Assembly (NCBI RefSeq): GCF_016801775.1
Contig: NZ_CP069005.1
Coordinates: 88,757-152,756, forward strand
Reading direction: 5' to 3'
Origin: Sulfitobacter mediterraneus
GTDB taxonomy: Bacteria; Pseudomonadota; Alphaproteobacteria; Rhodobacterales; Rhodobacteraceae
DNA: 64,000 bases
This document shows, in pieces, positions 23,667-32,396 of this stretch (positions within the stretch are counted from its first letter, which is position 1; each line of letters begins with the position of its first letter). Under the pieces are notes generated by a model. It saw nothing but the letters and a program-made list of their open reading frames with translations, searched no databases and was not told the DNA's origin. The position numbers and the translations under genes were made by a program.

Positions 23667-26041
23667 GAAAGCCTCCAGAAATCAGGGCGGTCGCGGTAAT
23701 CGGCGCCGACGAGCGCTTCACCTTTTTCCATGCCGCCGAGGATGGTGAGATTTGGCCCGAGGGCGCTCAGATCGGCATCGACGACGATGGATCCCTGGTC
23801 GTCGCGGATGAGTGCAAGGCGGCTGTCGCTGCCGGTGTTGAGAAGCACATCGAGTTCCTTCTCATAGAGGTTCAGCATCGCGTAGTCGGCGGCATGGGCG
23901 CGGATGTTCGGGAGCAGGATCTGCGTCGGCACCGCCTCGACGATGGTCTTGCCGGTCCGGGTGCGTTCGAGCTGGCTCGCGTATTGCGTCATCATCACCG
24001 CGACGGTGTTCTGCTTGCGCGCGGTCACCAGCCAGTTCGACAGCCGCTCGGCGAAATACGCATTGTCGAGCGCCTTCCAGGCCTCGTCGATCACGATGAT
24101 GGTGGGGCGGCGATCCTCGATCTCGCGCTCGACACGGCGGAAGAGATAGGAGAGGACGGCCATGCGTTCCTTCTCGGCTTCGCTGTCGAGAATGCCGGTG
24201 AGATCGAAACCCACCACATCGCCTTCGAGCGAGAAGGTGTCTTCCAACGTCTGGCCGAATATCCAGCCGTAGCGGCCTTCTTCCGTCCATTCGAGCAGGC
24301 GCTGGTGAAGATCGCCGCCATCATCGGTGGACACAAAGAGCGATGCAAAATCCCGCCAATTCCGCAGGGCCGGATTGGAGGCCTGCGCGTTCTGACGCAC
24401 GACTTCCTGGATGCGGTTGGTCTGCGCGGGCGTCAGCGGCTTGTCGGTACGATAGAGCAGGGTGGCGAGCCAGTCCGAGAGCCAGGCGGTGCCGCGACTA
24501 TCGGTTTCGGTCCAAAGAGGATTGAGCCCTGTGGGTTGCCCGGCTTTCAAAGATGCGTATCTCCCGCCATTGGCGCGGACCGCCATCTCCATACCGAGAC
24601 GGTAGTCGAAGACGAAGATCCGCGCCCCTGCTCGACGGGCTTGCGTCATGAGAAAGGCCGATAGCACCGATTTGCCTGAGCCGGGCCGTCCCATGATCAG
24701 CGTATGCCCGCTGGTCGGTTCTTTCTCGGGACTACCTTGCTCGTGATAGGAAAAGCGGTAGGCGCTCTGCTCGGGCGTAGGCAGGTAGGTGATGACCTTA
24801 CCCCAGGGCGTCCTCGAGGCAGGCTTACCAAGCTGCGTCCGATGAAACGCCGCGAAATCCGCGAAGTTGCGATTGGTGATCGCACTTGCGCGCACACGCT
24901 TGGGCTGGTTGCCCGGATGTTGGCTGAGGTAATGTGCTTTGGCGGCGACCCGCTCGCCGATCATCTTTACGCCTTCGGCGGCGGCGGCGTTGACGATCTC
25001 GGCGCTCAGTGTCTGCAATTCGTCCAGCGTTTCGCAGAAGATCGTCACCACCATGTGGTGCTCGCCGAAGCTCTGGCGCTTGGCCTCGAGATCATCGGCA
25101 GCAATGTCGAGCGCTTCCATGAGCGACAGGGCCGCGTCCTGCGAAGCCTGCATCTGGCGCTTTTGCCGCTTGATGCGACCCGCCATGAGGTTCGAATTGA
25201 TCGGCGTGAAGGAGTGCGTGACGATCATGTCGACAGGCAGGTTCAGCATGTCGAACATGGTGCAGGAGGTGCCTTCCGAGTATTCCCCGATGGTGAAACT
25301 CTTGCCGTAGCGATGCCCCACCACGCCTTCGGAGAACTCGAAGTGATCGCCTTGGAACGTCACCCGGGTATTGGCGACATTGAAAGACAGGAAGCCGTAG
25401 GTGTTTGCCGGATAGAGCGGCAGTTCCGTTCCCGTGTTGAGCGCCCCCAGAAACCCGATCAACTCGCCGCTTTTGGCGGTTAGTACGCGCGGATTCAGCT
25501 CCGTCAAGCCTGACAGGAAGACACTCACGGCCTCGCCCAGACGGCGCAGGCGCTTCTCGGTTGCTTCCTTGAGGCGATCCGGCGCGCTGCGGTTCAGGAA
25601 CGGCAGGACGCTTTTTGGAGGCGGGCGATGGATGATCGTAAGGGTGAGCGTCTTGTCGCGCAGCCCGCTGGTCTCTAGCTTCTTGCGCCAGAGCCGGTCG
25701 ACTTCTCCCGCGAAACTGTCCTCGCGCAGCGGCTCGAGGTCCGGCGTGATCGCCTTCGAGACCTTATGGACGTAATAGCTGAACTCCGGCCCCAATTGCG
25801 CAATGATCCGGGCAAAGAGCGCGGTCACCTTGTCGAGATAGGCGTCATCGGTCGTATAGCTATTGACCCCGTCGAGCCGGATGCACTGGAAAAGCTCGTT
25901 GACCCGGGTCCGCACGGTCCGGTCATCGACGAGGCTCACATAGGGCAGCATGTGCGCGAGGCGGGTCTCGTGCGCGTACCAGTCCGGCGTCATCGTGCGG
26001 AGATCAAGCGCGGCTTCACGGGGCATAGCTGTCCCCGCCAT
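23663..26041 (-). CDS. virB4: VirB4 secretion ATPase
   Basis: 792 residues. It has the CagE/TrbE/VirB N-terminal domain (about 180-390, with FMLN-type motif CTMFDMLNLPVD) and a RecA-like ATPase with Walker A MGRPGSGKS (about 451-459), Walker B IIVIDEAWKAL (about 645-655) and a QYASQL motif near 685. It is the largest ATPase of the channel and energises pilin extraction and assembly. ATG 26041 overlaps the virB3 end; ATG 26026 is an alternative start. Confidence 0.93.
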   Translation of the reverse strand: MAGTAMPREAALDLRTMTPDWYAHETRLAHMLPYVSLVDDRTVRTRVNELFQCIRLDGVNSYTTDDAYLDKVTALFARIIAQLGPEFSYYVHKVSKAITPDLEPLREDSFAGEVDRLWRKKLETSGLRDKTLTLTIIHRPPPKSVLPFLNRSAPDRLKEATEKRLRRLGEAVSVFLSGLTELNPRVLTAKSGELIGFLGALNTGTELPLYPANTYGFLSFNVANTRVTFQGDHFEFSEGVVGHRYGKSFTIGEYSEGTSCTMFDMLNLPVDMIVTHSFTPINSNLMAGRIKRQKRQMQASQDAALSLMEALDIAADDLEAKRQSFGEHHMVVTIFCETLDELQTLSAEIVNAAAAEGVKMIGERVAAKAHYLSQHPGNQPKRVRASAITNRNFADFAAFHRTQLGKPASRTPWGKVITYLPTPEQSAYRFSYHEQGSPEKEPTSGHTLIMGRPGSGKSVLSAFLMTQARRAGARIFVFDYRLGMEMAVRANGGRYASLKAGQPTGLNPLWTETDSRGTAWLSDWLATLLYRTDKPLTPAQTNRIQEVVRQNAQASNPALRNWRDFASLFVSTDDGGDLHQRLLEWTEEGRYGWIFGQTLEDTFSLEGDVVGFDLTGILDSEAEKERMAVLSYLFRRVEREIEDRRPTIIVIDEAWKALDNAYFAERLSNWLVTARKQNTVAVMMTQYASQLERTRTGKTIVEAVPTQILLPNIRAHAADYAMLNLYEKELDVLLNTGSDSRLALIRDDQGSIVVDADLSALGPNLTILGGMEKGEALVGADYRDRPDFWRLS

Positions 26042-26294
26042 GTATGGACCGGTTCCGCGTCGGCGGTGTCTCCTGCAGCGCCGTCATCATGACGTCGATG
26101 AAGCGCGGATCCCAATCGGCGGCCTTCCACAATACGGGGTAGAGCAGGGCGGCCATGCCCAGCACCGCGATGTGCTGCACCCAGACGAAGAGGAGCACCG
26201 ATCCGAAGAGCCAGACCATTGCGTACATGATGGGCAGGCCCAGAAGCTTCGGCGGCCGCACGAGACCCAGAAAGAGGGGCGAGCGCTCAGCCAC
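26016..26294 (-). CDS. virB3: VirB3 inner-membrane protein
   Basis: About 92 residues from GTG 26294, which overlaps the virB2 stop; an upstream frame to 26351 would read antiparallel-free but through virB2 and gives a Pro/Ser-rich extension foreign to the family. The conserved VirB3 start SPLFLGLVRPPKLLGLP is followed by two membrane helices (about residues 22-60). It works with VirB4 in pilus assembly. Confidence 0.85.
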   Translation of the reverse strand: MAERSPLFLGLVRPPKLLGLPIMYAMVWLFGSVLLFVWVQHIAVLGMAALLYPVLWKAADWDPRFIDVMMTALQETPPTRNRSIHGGDSYAP

Positions 26295-26580
26295 CGGCAA
26301 AGACCGCGGCAACGATGGTGGGAGCGGCGGCGACACCGGCGATGCCGACAAGCACCCAGAGGGCCTGGCGCAGATCGATGATGTTGAAAAACCAGCTCAA
26401 GAAAACGCCGAGAACAGCGAGCGTCGCGATGACGACGCCGAGCGGGCCGGTCAGGGCATCGACGATGCCCTGCAACAGGCTCTGGATCGGAGAGAGATCA
26501 ATGCTCTGGGCGAGGGCGGGTTCGGCAATCAGCAGGAATAGCGCCAGTGAGGCGACGAATAGGTTTGAAATCTGTCTCAT
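26287..26580 (-). CDS. virB2: VirB2 major pilin
   Basis: 97 residues: signal peptide (cleavage after PALA, about residue 24) and two hydrophobic helices (about 42-62 and 72-95) separated by FFNIIDLRQ, the classic TrbC/VirB2 pilin layout. It overlaps the stop region of the preceding transglycosylase gene downstream and virB3 upstream in a compact operon. Confidence 0.9.
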   Translation of the reverse strand: MRQISNLFVASLALFLLIAEPALAQSIDLSPIQSLLQGIVDALTGPLGVVIATLAVLGVFLSWFFNIIDLRQALWVLVGIAGVAAAPTIVAAVFAGG

Positions 26581-27305
26581 GAATTTGATCCTTCCAATCG
26601 GGCCACGACGGCCATGACACGGGCCACGTGGTTCTGGGTTTCTCGGTAGGGGGGAATGCCGCCGTACTGGCGCACTGCATCCGGGCCCGCGTTGTAGGCT
26701 GCGAGCGCGAGCCGCGGATCGCCAAACGTCTCCAGCATCATCGCGAGGTAGCGGGCGGACCCGTCGAGGTTTTGCAGCGGATCACGCGGGTCAACACCGA
26801 GATCACGCGCCGTCGCGGGCATCAATTGACCGAGGCCAATGGCACCAGCGCTCGAGACCGCATCCTGCCTGTAGGCGCTCTCGACTTCGATATTTGCACG
26901 GTAGAGGGTCAGCCAATCACGAACCGAGAGATCCGTGCGCCGCAGCCCGGGATGACCGGCGTAGCGAAGGGCGGTGGATTCGATGGCCGAGAGAACATCG
27001 GCGCGGGGCAGGGGAGCGGACCGCGCTAGGGATGCCATCTGGATTTCGTCTGGCCCAAGGTCAGTCTCGCCGAGGATAGCCAGGTCATCAGCAGAGGACC
27101 CCTGGCCGATGCCGTCATTGTAATTGCGGGCAAAGCTTTGCTGGGAGCGGGACGGGGTCAGAGAGCCATCGCTCTCCATGACCAGTACCATCTGCGCAGT
27201 GGCGGGACCCGCGAGATACCAGAAAAGGAGAAGGCTACTTGCTGCTGCCCTTGTCGGTCGCAGCCAGCTTGTGCGTCGTCCGCTGGCCTTCTTCGAGCGG
27301 GACAT
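26577..27305 (-). CDS. virB1: VirB1-like lytic transglycosylase
   Basis: About 242 residues from ATG 27305, giving a positively charged start and a signal sequence ([15 protein letters not shown]). The SLT domain has the catalytic glutamate in [27 protein letters not shown] and [13 protein letters not shown]. It would open the cell wall for channel assembly. The start is uncertain: the frame is open far upstream, no ribosome site is obvious, and the chosen start overlaps the preceding gene by about 70 bases. Confidence 0.8.
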   Translation of the reverse strand: MSRSKKASGRRTSWLRPTRAAASSLLLFWYLAGPATAQMVLVMESDGSLTPSRSQQSFARNYNDGIGQGSSADDLAILGETDLGPDEIQMASLARSAPLPRADVLSAIESTALRYAGHPGLRRTDLSVRDWLTLYRANIEVESAYRQDAVSSAGAIGLGQLMPATARDLGVDPRDPLQNLDGSARYLAMMLETFGDPRLALAAYNAGPDAVRQYGGIPPYRETQNHVARVMAVVARLEGSNS

Positions 27306-27588
27306 CGGCATGGGAGAAACCGATGCCGATAAGGAAGGAGACCACGCCCGTGATGGTTTTGAATTCGCGGATCTTGATGTCGTTGTAGGTCGTTCGGGTT
27401 CGGGCCGTGACCAGCAGCTTTTCCACACCCTCGTCAGAGACGACACGCATGATCCAGACCCCGTAATAGCTCGGGCCCTTCTTGTGTGCCGATTCCTGGC
27501 ACAGGATTTCAGCGCTATAGCCACTTTCCACGAGTTCGCGGAAACGTGCTTCCGTAACCACATTTGGTGCTTCGATGTCCCAGTTCAT
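27235..27588 (-). CDS. Conserved hypothetical protein at the head of the secretion operon
   Basis: 117 residues from ATG 27588 (frame open to an ATG at 27675; ATG 27630 is another option). Soluble, with segments [26 protein letters not shown] and [19 protein letters not shown], a mixed alpha/beta protein. I associate near-identical proteins with conjugation operons of Rhodobacterales but know no function. It is the first gene of the minus-strand operon; the AT-rich stretch at 27655-27730 upstream should hold the operon promoter. Confidence 0.65.
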   Translation of the reverse strand: MNWDIEAPNVVTEARFRELVESGYSAEILCQESAHKKGPSYYGVWIMRVVSDEGVEKLLVTARTRTTYNDIKIREFKTITGVVSFLIGIGFSHADVPLEEGQRTTHKLAATDKGSSK

Positions 27589-27731
27589 GGCCCGGCTCAC
27601 GCTTTCTTCAAACGCGCAACATCCGGGCATTCCCACTTGAAGCCCAGAGTTACGATAGTATATTATTAACTGCAAGGATATATTGCAGCGATACGGCTGT
27701 ATCTCGGTTGCTCAAACTCTAGGCATGTCCA

Positions 27732-28052
27732 TTGGCGTCTATCAAGGAAATAAGAGGTTCTAGAAACCTACGGTTGAGACGCTTCCTCGCTGCGCAAGTT
27801 TGGATACTCATTTTCCTCGTTGAGGAGGCAAACAGTGCAGGAAGCTGTCTCGCCCCGGTCCGGCCCTTCGTGCCAAGCGATTCGCAGGCCGCCCGGGATT
27901 ATGCCGACATCATCCGACGGGACTTTGAGGTCTACATCGCGGACATTCAGGACTACTTTCGCTGCCTCGAGCAGGAGCGTGCGCGCGCCTTCGAAGAAGC
28001 CCGCGAAGTCAGTCAGGATTACGGTCGGTTTCTCGAACTGGTGGGGGATTGA
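27732..28052 (+). CDS. Small exported protein of unknown function
   Basis: 106 residues from TTG 27732, or 92 from TTG 27774; neither has a good ribosome site. A hydrophobic signal segment (FLAAQVWILIFLVEEANS) is followed by SCLAPVRPFVPSD and a helical, acidic mature domain containing DYFRCLEQERARAF. It is divergent from the secretion operon. The short mature domain with two cysteines suggests a periplasmic accessory of the conjugation system; this is positional inference. Confidence 0.55.
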   Translation: MASIKEIRGSRNLRLRRFLAAQVWILIFLVEEANSAGSCLAPVRPFVPSDSQAARDYADIIRRDFEVYIADIQDYFRCLEQERARAFEEAREVSQDYGRFLELVGD

Positions 28053-28176
28053 TGGGCCTCTGGGCATGCACCAGACTTGCACCCCTTGGAAACCAGACGC
28101 CGATAACATCCTCAAATATCTACTTTTTAGATAACGGATTTCATCCGCTAGCGACGTCACAAAAGGTATGTGACGC

Positions 28177-28434
28177 GTGGCGAAAACAATCAGAACAAAT
28201 GGCCAGTTGGCGCTCGTCCGTGCGTTGGTTGATGCACGTCAGAATGCAGGTCTCAGCCAGCAGCAGTTGGCGGCGAAGCTCAATCGCCACCAGTCGTTTG
28301 TGGCACGTCTCGAAAGCGGCGAGCGTCGTATCGACGTCGTGGAGTTTACAGTTCTGGCGAGGGTCATTGGCTTTGACAAAAATGAAGTCCTGTCGATTGT
28401 CGAAGCTGCCACGGAGTCCGACCACAAGATTTGA
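28177..28434 (+). CDS. XRE-family helix-turn-helix regulator
   Basis: 85 residues from GTG 28177 with AAAAGG about ten bases upstream. The HTH is clear: ARQNAGLSQQQLAAKLNRHQ followed by the recognition helix FVARLESGERRID. Single-domain XRE proteins of this size often control plasmid transfer or addiction genes. No partner toxin gene is apparent, so control of the nearby secretion genes is the simplest idea. Confidence 0.8.
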   Translation: MAKTIRTNGQLALVRALVDARQNAGLSQQQLAAKLNRHQSFVARLESGERRIDVVEFTVLARVIGFDKNEVLSIVEAATESDHKI

Positions 28435-28601
28435 AAACAACGAAATTTTGGGAGGCACCGCATTGGACGTCCCCACGTGAAGTGAGCTCCTTCAAGGAAG
28501 AGTAGCCAGCAAACATCCACCAATTGCGTCATGCTTTGCAGGCGAAGCCTGAGAACACGATGCCGCGATTGCAGCGCCAAAGTGCAGGAAGTCAGTAAAC
28601 A

Positions 28602-28829
28602 GTGGACGATGATAAAGGTGAAGGCGTTGCGATCGCCAATCTGATCGGGACCGACGGGCGTAGCGTTGTTGGTTGGGTGTATCGCTGGAGTACGAGTGAG
28701 CTTGCGGTGATGTGGGGCGTCCATGGGTCCAAGCCGGTATCGGAAGCCCGGCCGGATCTGACTGAGGAACAGAAGCAGGAAATCGACTTCGACGGTTTGA
28801 AGCGGATCGGAAGCGGCGACAGCAAATAG
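28602..28829 (+). CDS. Small hypothetical protein (75 residues)
   Basis: GTG 28602 with AGGAAG about eleven bases upstream. Acidic and soluble, with a strand-rich core (VAIANLIGTDGRSVVGWVYRW, then ELAVMWG) and a PDLTEEQKQEIDF helix. I know no family function. It is the last plausible gene of the conjugation-associated block before the catabolic operon. Confidence 0.5.
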   Translation: MDDDKGEGVAIANLIGTDGRSVVGWVYRWSTSELAVMWGVHGSKPVSEARPDLTEEQKQEIDFDGLKRIGSGDSK

Positions 28830-28834
28830 GCTTC

Positions 28835-29403
28835 TCAGGTAGCCGCCAGTTCATATTGATGGATACGGTACGCCAGCATACCAGAAATTGGGGCCGCACG
28901 CGGCGAATGCGGACTCTGAGCCCAACCCGGTCATCGCCTTCTTTTGCTGCGTGTACAGCAGCACAAAAAATCACCGCAGATGCTCGGTCCAAAACGCCGC
29001 GCGGCAGCAGAGATCGCCGCCATTTGTCCATGGGGCAGCGAGAAATTCGACAGCAATTCACAGGCCGCGGACTTAGTTGCCATTTGACGATCAGTGTGTG
29101 AGCGATCGCTGATCGCATCGATATCTAGGCCACCTTTGCGAACGGTCCTGCCTTTCGCCATCAAATAGCGGGTGTCTTTCCCTTATGCGGCATTAGTAGG
29201 TTCTCAGCCCAAAGTTATGGATGCTGTGACCTGCACGAATTTCCTCAAACCGCAGCAAGCTAGCATTAGGTAGGACAATGCCGGTCTAATCGCGATCTTG
29301 TTTTTGTTTCAAACCAATTGGCCAAAGGCAAAGGGTTCCCAAAAAGCGTTTGCCCCCTGTCCGGCAGCGCCATTGGACCCAACGTCACATTGCACCACCA
29401 AAT
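28835..29403. other. Boundary stretch between conjugation block and TRAP operon, no supported gene
   Basis: Short open frames on both strands lack ribosome sites and family resemblance. Base composition falls towards AT in the last 150 bases, as expected for a promoter region. The stretch may hold relics of an insertion junction, but I see no terminal inverted repeats or transposase fragment. Confidence 0.45.
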
Positions 29404-29427
29404 TTAGAAATTGAATTTTTATTCTAA
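29404..29427. promoter_or_regulatory. Dyad TTAGAA-N12-TTCTAA upstream of the TRAP operon
   Basis: A perfect six-base inverted repeat in an AT-rich island about 80 bases upstream of the TRAP binding-protein start. Its location suggests an operator, perhaps for the TetR-type regulator encoded inside the operon. The binding protein is not known. Confidence 0.35.
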
Positions 29428-29508
29428 TTTTTGGTAAAACAGAGTCGGGCGCTTGAGGAGGCGCCAATGTTCGGCCTCGAGACTTATTCGGGCCATGGGA
29501 GGATAGAC

Positions 29509-30510
29509 ATGATAAAACCGCTCTTCAGAACCGCCGCTGCCGCCGTGCTTGCAGGTGCCCTGTTACCCGCCGCAAGCTTTGCACAGACAGAATTGAAGGT
29601 CGCCACACTGGCGCCGGAAGGCACGCCCTGGTACGATTTCATCGCCAAGTGGAAGGAAAACGTCGAAGCCGCGTCCAATGGCGAATTGCAGCTTACGATT
29701 TTTCCGAACGCCCAGCTTGGCAATGAGCTGGAAGTCTGGAACAAGGTTGCGCGCGGGCGCGTCGACATCGGGGTCTTTTCAGCTGCCCCCATGACCGAGA
29801 ACGTGCCCGTCACGGCTCTGTTGAGCACTCCGTTCTTGTTTGAGAAATCCGAGACCATCTACTGCGTTCTGGACCGCGAATTACGTGAGGACCTAACCGC
29901 GATGATGTCGGACAAGTTCCAGGTCATCGACTGGGCCGAAAATGGTTGGGTGCAGGTCTACGCTCAGGATGATCTTTCGGATGTTGCCAATGCCGAGGGG
30001 TACAAGATCCGGGCCGCTCCGCATGCGATGTCTCGCACCCTGATGACCTCGATTGGGGCCAATGCTATTGAAATCCCTTATGCAGACACTCCGGCGGCAT
30101 TGCAGACCGGGCTGGTCAAAGGGGGAGAGTCGATTGGCGTGTCCTATGTCGCCTTTGGCATCAACAAGGTTGCGCCGCACCTGACCGTCACCAGCCATTC
30201 GCACCAGTCAGGCGTTATCCTGATGGGTAAAAAGAACTGGGGTAAGTTGTCCGCAGAGCATCAAAAAATCCTCGGTGACGCCACTCCTGACTTGTCGATC
30301 CTGCGTCAGGGCATTGCCGGCATGGATGCCTATTTGCTGGGCCTGCATGAAAAGGCCGGAGGTGGCGTGCATCGTCTGACGCCAGAACAGCGTGCGGCGT
30401 GGAAGGCCAAGGTCGAGCCGAACTGGGCCTCGATGGTCGAAAGCATGGGACCAGAAGCACAGGCATTCTGGCCAAAAGTTCTGGAAGCCAAGAAAGCCTG
30501 CGGCGAGTAA
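29509..30510 (+). CDS. TRAP transporter solute-binding protein (DctP family)
   Basis: 333 residues from ATG 29509, preceded by GGGAGGA; the frame is open further upstream but the signal peptide starts here (cleavage after ASFA, about residue 25). The mature part is a DctP fold: ELKVATLAPEGTPW opening, FPNAQLGNELEVW, and GYKIRAAPHAMSRTL with the arginine that normally pairs with a substrate carboxylate. It captures an organic acid in the periplasm and delivers it to the DctQM permease encoded next. It is the first gene of the operon. Confidence 0.9.
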   Translation: MIKPLFRTAAAAVLAGALLPAASFAQTELKVATLAPEGTPWYDFIAKWKENVEAASNGELQLTIFPNAQLGNELEVWNKVARGRVDIGVFSAAPMTENVPVTALLSTPFLFEKSETIYCVLDRELREDLTAMMSDKFQVIDWAENGWVQVYAQDDLSDVANAEGYKIRAAPHAMSRTLMTSIGANAIEIPYADTPAALQTGLVKGGESIGVSYVAFGINKVAPHLTVTSHSHQSGVILMGKKNWGKLSAEHQKILGDATPDLSILRQGIAGMDAYLLGLHEKAGGGVHRLTPEQRAAWKAKVEPNWASMVESMGPEAQAFWPKVLEAKKACGE

Positions 30511-30621
30511 CCTCTACCCGAAGGGTGGCTGCATGATGCGTGGTCATCAAGAGGACAAGGTCTGGCGCCCTCTGGCGCCAGCGCGCCTAGCCCAGTCTGA
30601 ACGCCCATTGGAGGTGACGTC

Positions 30622-31116
30622 ATGACGATGAACAGACGCATTTTGACTCTGCTGTTTGTAACCGAAGCTGCCGTGGCGATTTCCGCCTATGTGGTGATTG
30701 CCGGGTTGCTTTTGGCCGATGTGCTGATGCGCGAACTGGCGGGAAGTTCGATTTGGGGCGCACAGCGCATTTCGGTGTACCTGATGATCGTGATCGGTTT
30801 TCTGGGGCTTGGTCTCGCGGCGTCAAAGGGACGGCACTTGCGTCCCCGCTTCATGGACGGGCTGTTTCCTGAACACATGTCCGCTACCGCTGACCGTATC
30901 GGCAGCTTTATCATGATGGTGATCTTTGCCGGGTTTGGCGCTGTCGCGATCGAGTTCCTGTTGGAAGCGATCGAGTACGGCGATGTGGCCCGCGTGGTAC
31001 GTATCCCGCTGTGGTACATCCAGATCATTGTTCCTTATGCGTTTTTCTCAACGGCCCTGCGTTATGCGATATTCGCGGTGAGTCCTGATCTGCGCCCTGA
31101 CGAGGCGCTTGAGTGA
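30622..31116 (+). CDS. TRAP transporter small permease (DctQ family)
   Basis: 164 residues, four membrane helices (about 15-38, 52-70, 92-115 and 133-155), as usual for the small TRAP subunit. A strong GGAGG precedes the ATG. Its stop overlaps the start of the large permease. It forms the membrane complex with DctM. Confidence 0.88.
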   Translation: MTMNRRILTLLFVTEAAVAISAYVVIAGLLLADVLMRELAGSSIWGAQRISVYLMIVIGFLGLGLAASKGRHLRPRFMDGLFPEHMSATADRIGSFIMMVIFAGFGAVAIEFLLEAIEYGDVARVVRIPLWYIQIIVPYAFFSTALRYAIFAVSPDLRPDEALE

Positions 31117-32375
31117 TGCTGTGGATCGGACTGATAGTGTTGATCTTTGGTGCGCTTGCTCTGCGGGTGAACATCGCGGCCATTCTCCTAGTGGTAGGGG
31201 CCTATATCCATTTCTTCTGGGGCGACGCCGAGCTTACTTACATCCTCGAAGACATGTGGTCGGCCATCGACAAAGAGGTCCTGCTGTCGATCCCTCTGTT
31301 TCTGCTGTGCGGTTCGGTCATGGGCAAGGGTGCCATTGCCGAACGGCTGATCAACGTGATGCGGGCGCTCACCGCGCCGGTTCCAGGTGGCATGGCGCTG
31401 GCCACCATCCTGACCTGTGCAGTTTTCGCGGCGATTTCCGGCTCGTCTGCGGTGACGCTGATTGCTGTTGGCACCATCGCGTACCCCGCGCTGATCAATG
31501 ACGGCTATTCCAAGAGCTTTGCGCTGGGTGCACTGGCAACCGGCGGGACCTTGGGTGTGGTGATCCCGCCGTCGATTCCAATGATCCTATATGGTATCGT
31601 CACCGAGACCTCGATTGTCGATCTGTTCACGGCAGGCATCCTGCCGGGGCTGTTCCTGACTACTCTTCTCGGCATCTACACGGTGATCGCAAATCGCCAT
31701 GTCCGACGCGAAGCCTTTTCCCTGACCCACCTGATTTCCACGTTGCAACAGGGTGTGTGGTCCTTGCTGATGCCGGTGATCCTTCTGGGGGGCATCTATT
31801 CCGGTCACTTCTCGCCCACGGAGTCGGCGGCCGTGGCGCTGGCCTATGCGCTGATTGTTGAACGCTTTGTTCATCGCGAGCTGACCCTGCGCGACCTCTA
31901 TGACACCGCGATTGACACTACCACCATGATGGGCGCGCTGTTTCCACTTTTGGCGATCGCGCTCAGCATCAACCTCCTTTTAACCACGCAACAGGTGCCC
32001 GGTGCGTTGACCGAATGGGTATCGTCCTATGTCTCGGACAAGACAACATTCTTGCTGATCATCAACGTGCTCTTGCTGTTGGTGGGCTGCATCATGGACA
32101 TGGCCTCTGCCATTCTGGTTCTGGCGCCGATCCTGCTGCAGATGGGCGAGGCCTTTGGCATTGATCCAGTTCATCTGGGGGTCATCATGACCGTGAACCT
32201 GGAAATTGGACTGCTGACGCCTCCGGTCGGGCTGAATCTTATTATCGCCATGACGGCCTTTCGCGAACCTTTCGGTCTGATCATCCGCGGCGTGATCCCC
32301 TTTATCCTGATCATGCTGTTCGGGCTCCTGGTGATCGCCTTTGTGCCGCAGCTGTCGCTTATGCTGGTCGGATGA
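31116..32375 (+). CDS. TRAP transporter large permease (DctM family)
   Basis: 419 residues with about twelve hydrophobic segments and family signatures such as CAVFAAISGSSAVTLIAVG and GTLGVVIPPSIPMILYG. ATG 31116 overlaps the DctQ stop (TGATG); GTG 31113 is an alternative. It is the sodium-driven transport subunit for the substrate bound by the DctP protein. Confidence 0.92.
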   Translation: MLWIGLIVLIFGALALRVNIAAILLVVGAYIHFFWGDAELTYILEDMWSAIDKEVLLSIPLFLLCGSVMGKGAIAERLINVMRALTAPVPGGMALATILTCAVFAAISGSSAVTLIAVGTIAYPALINDGYSKSFALGALATGGTLGVVIPPSIPMILYGIVTETSIVDLFTAGILPGLFLTTLLGIYTVIANRHVRREAFSLTHLISTLQQGVWSLLMPVILLGGIYSGHFSPTESAAVALAYALIVERFVHRELTLRDLYDTAIDTTTMMGALFPLLAIALSINLLLTTQQVPGALTEWVSSYVSDKTTFLLIINVLLLLVGCIMDMASAILVLAPILLQMGEAFGIDPVHLGVIMTVNLEIGLLTPPVGLNLIIAMTAFREPFGLIIRGVIPFILIMLFGLLVIAFVPQLSLMLVG

Positions 32376-32396
32376 CGGCATTTAACAGGAGCCCGC

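Noticed and set aside
28856..29164. Short frames on both strands between the conjugation block and the TRAP operon
   Set aside because: I looked for a transposase, integrase or resolvase fragment and found no catalytic motif or terminal repeats.
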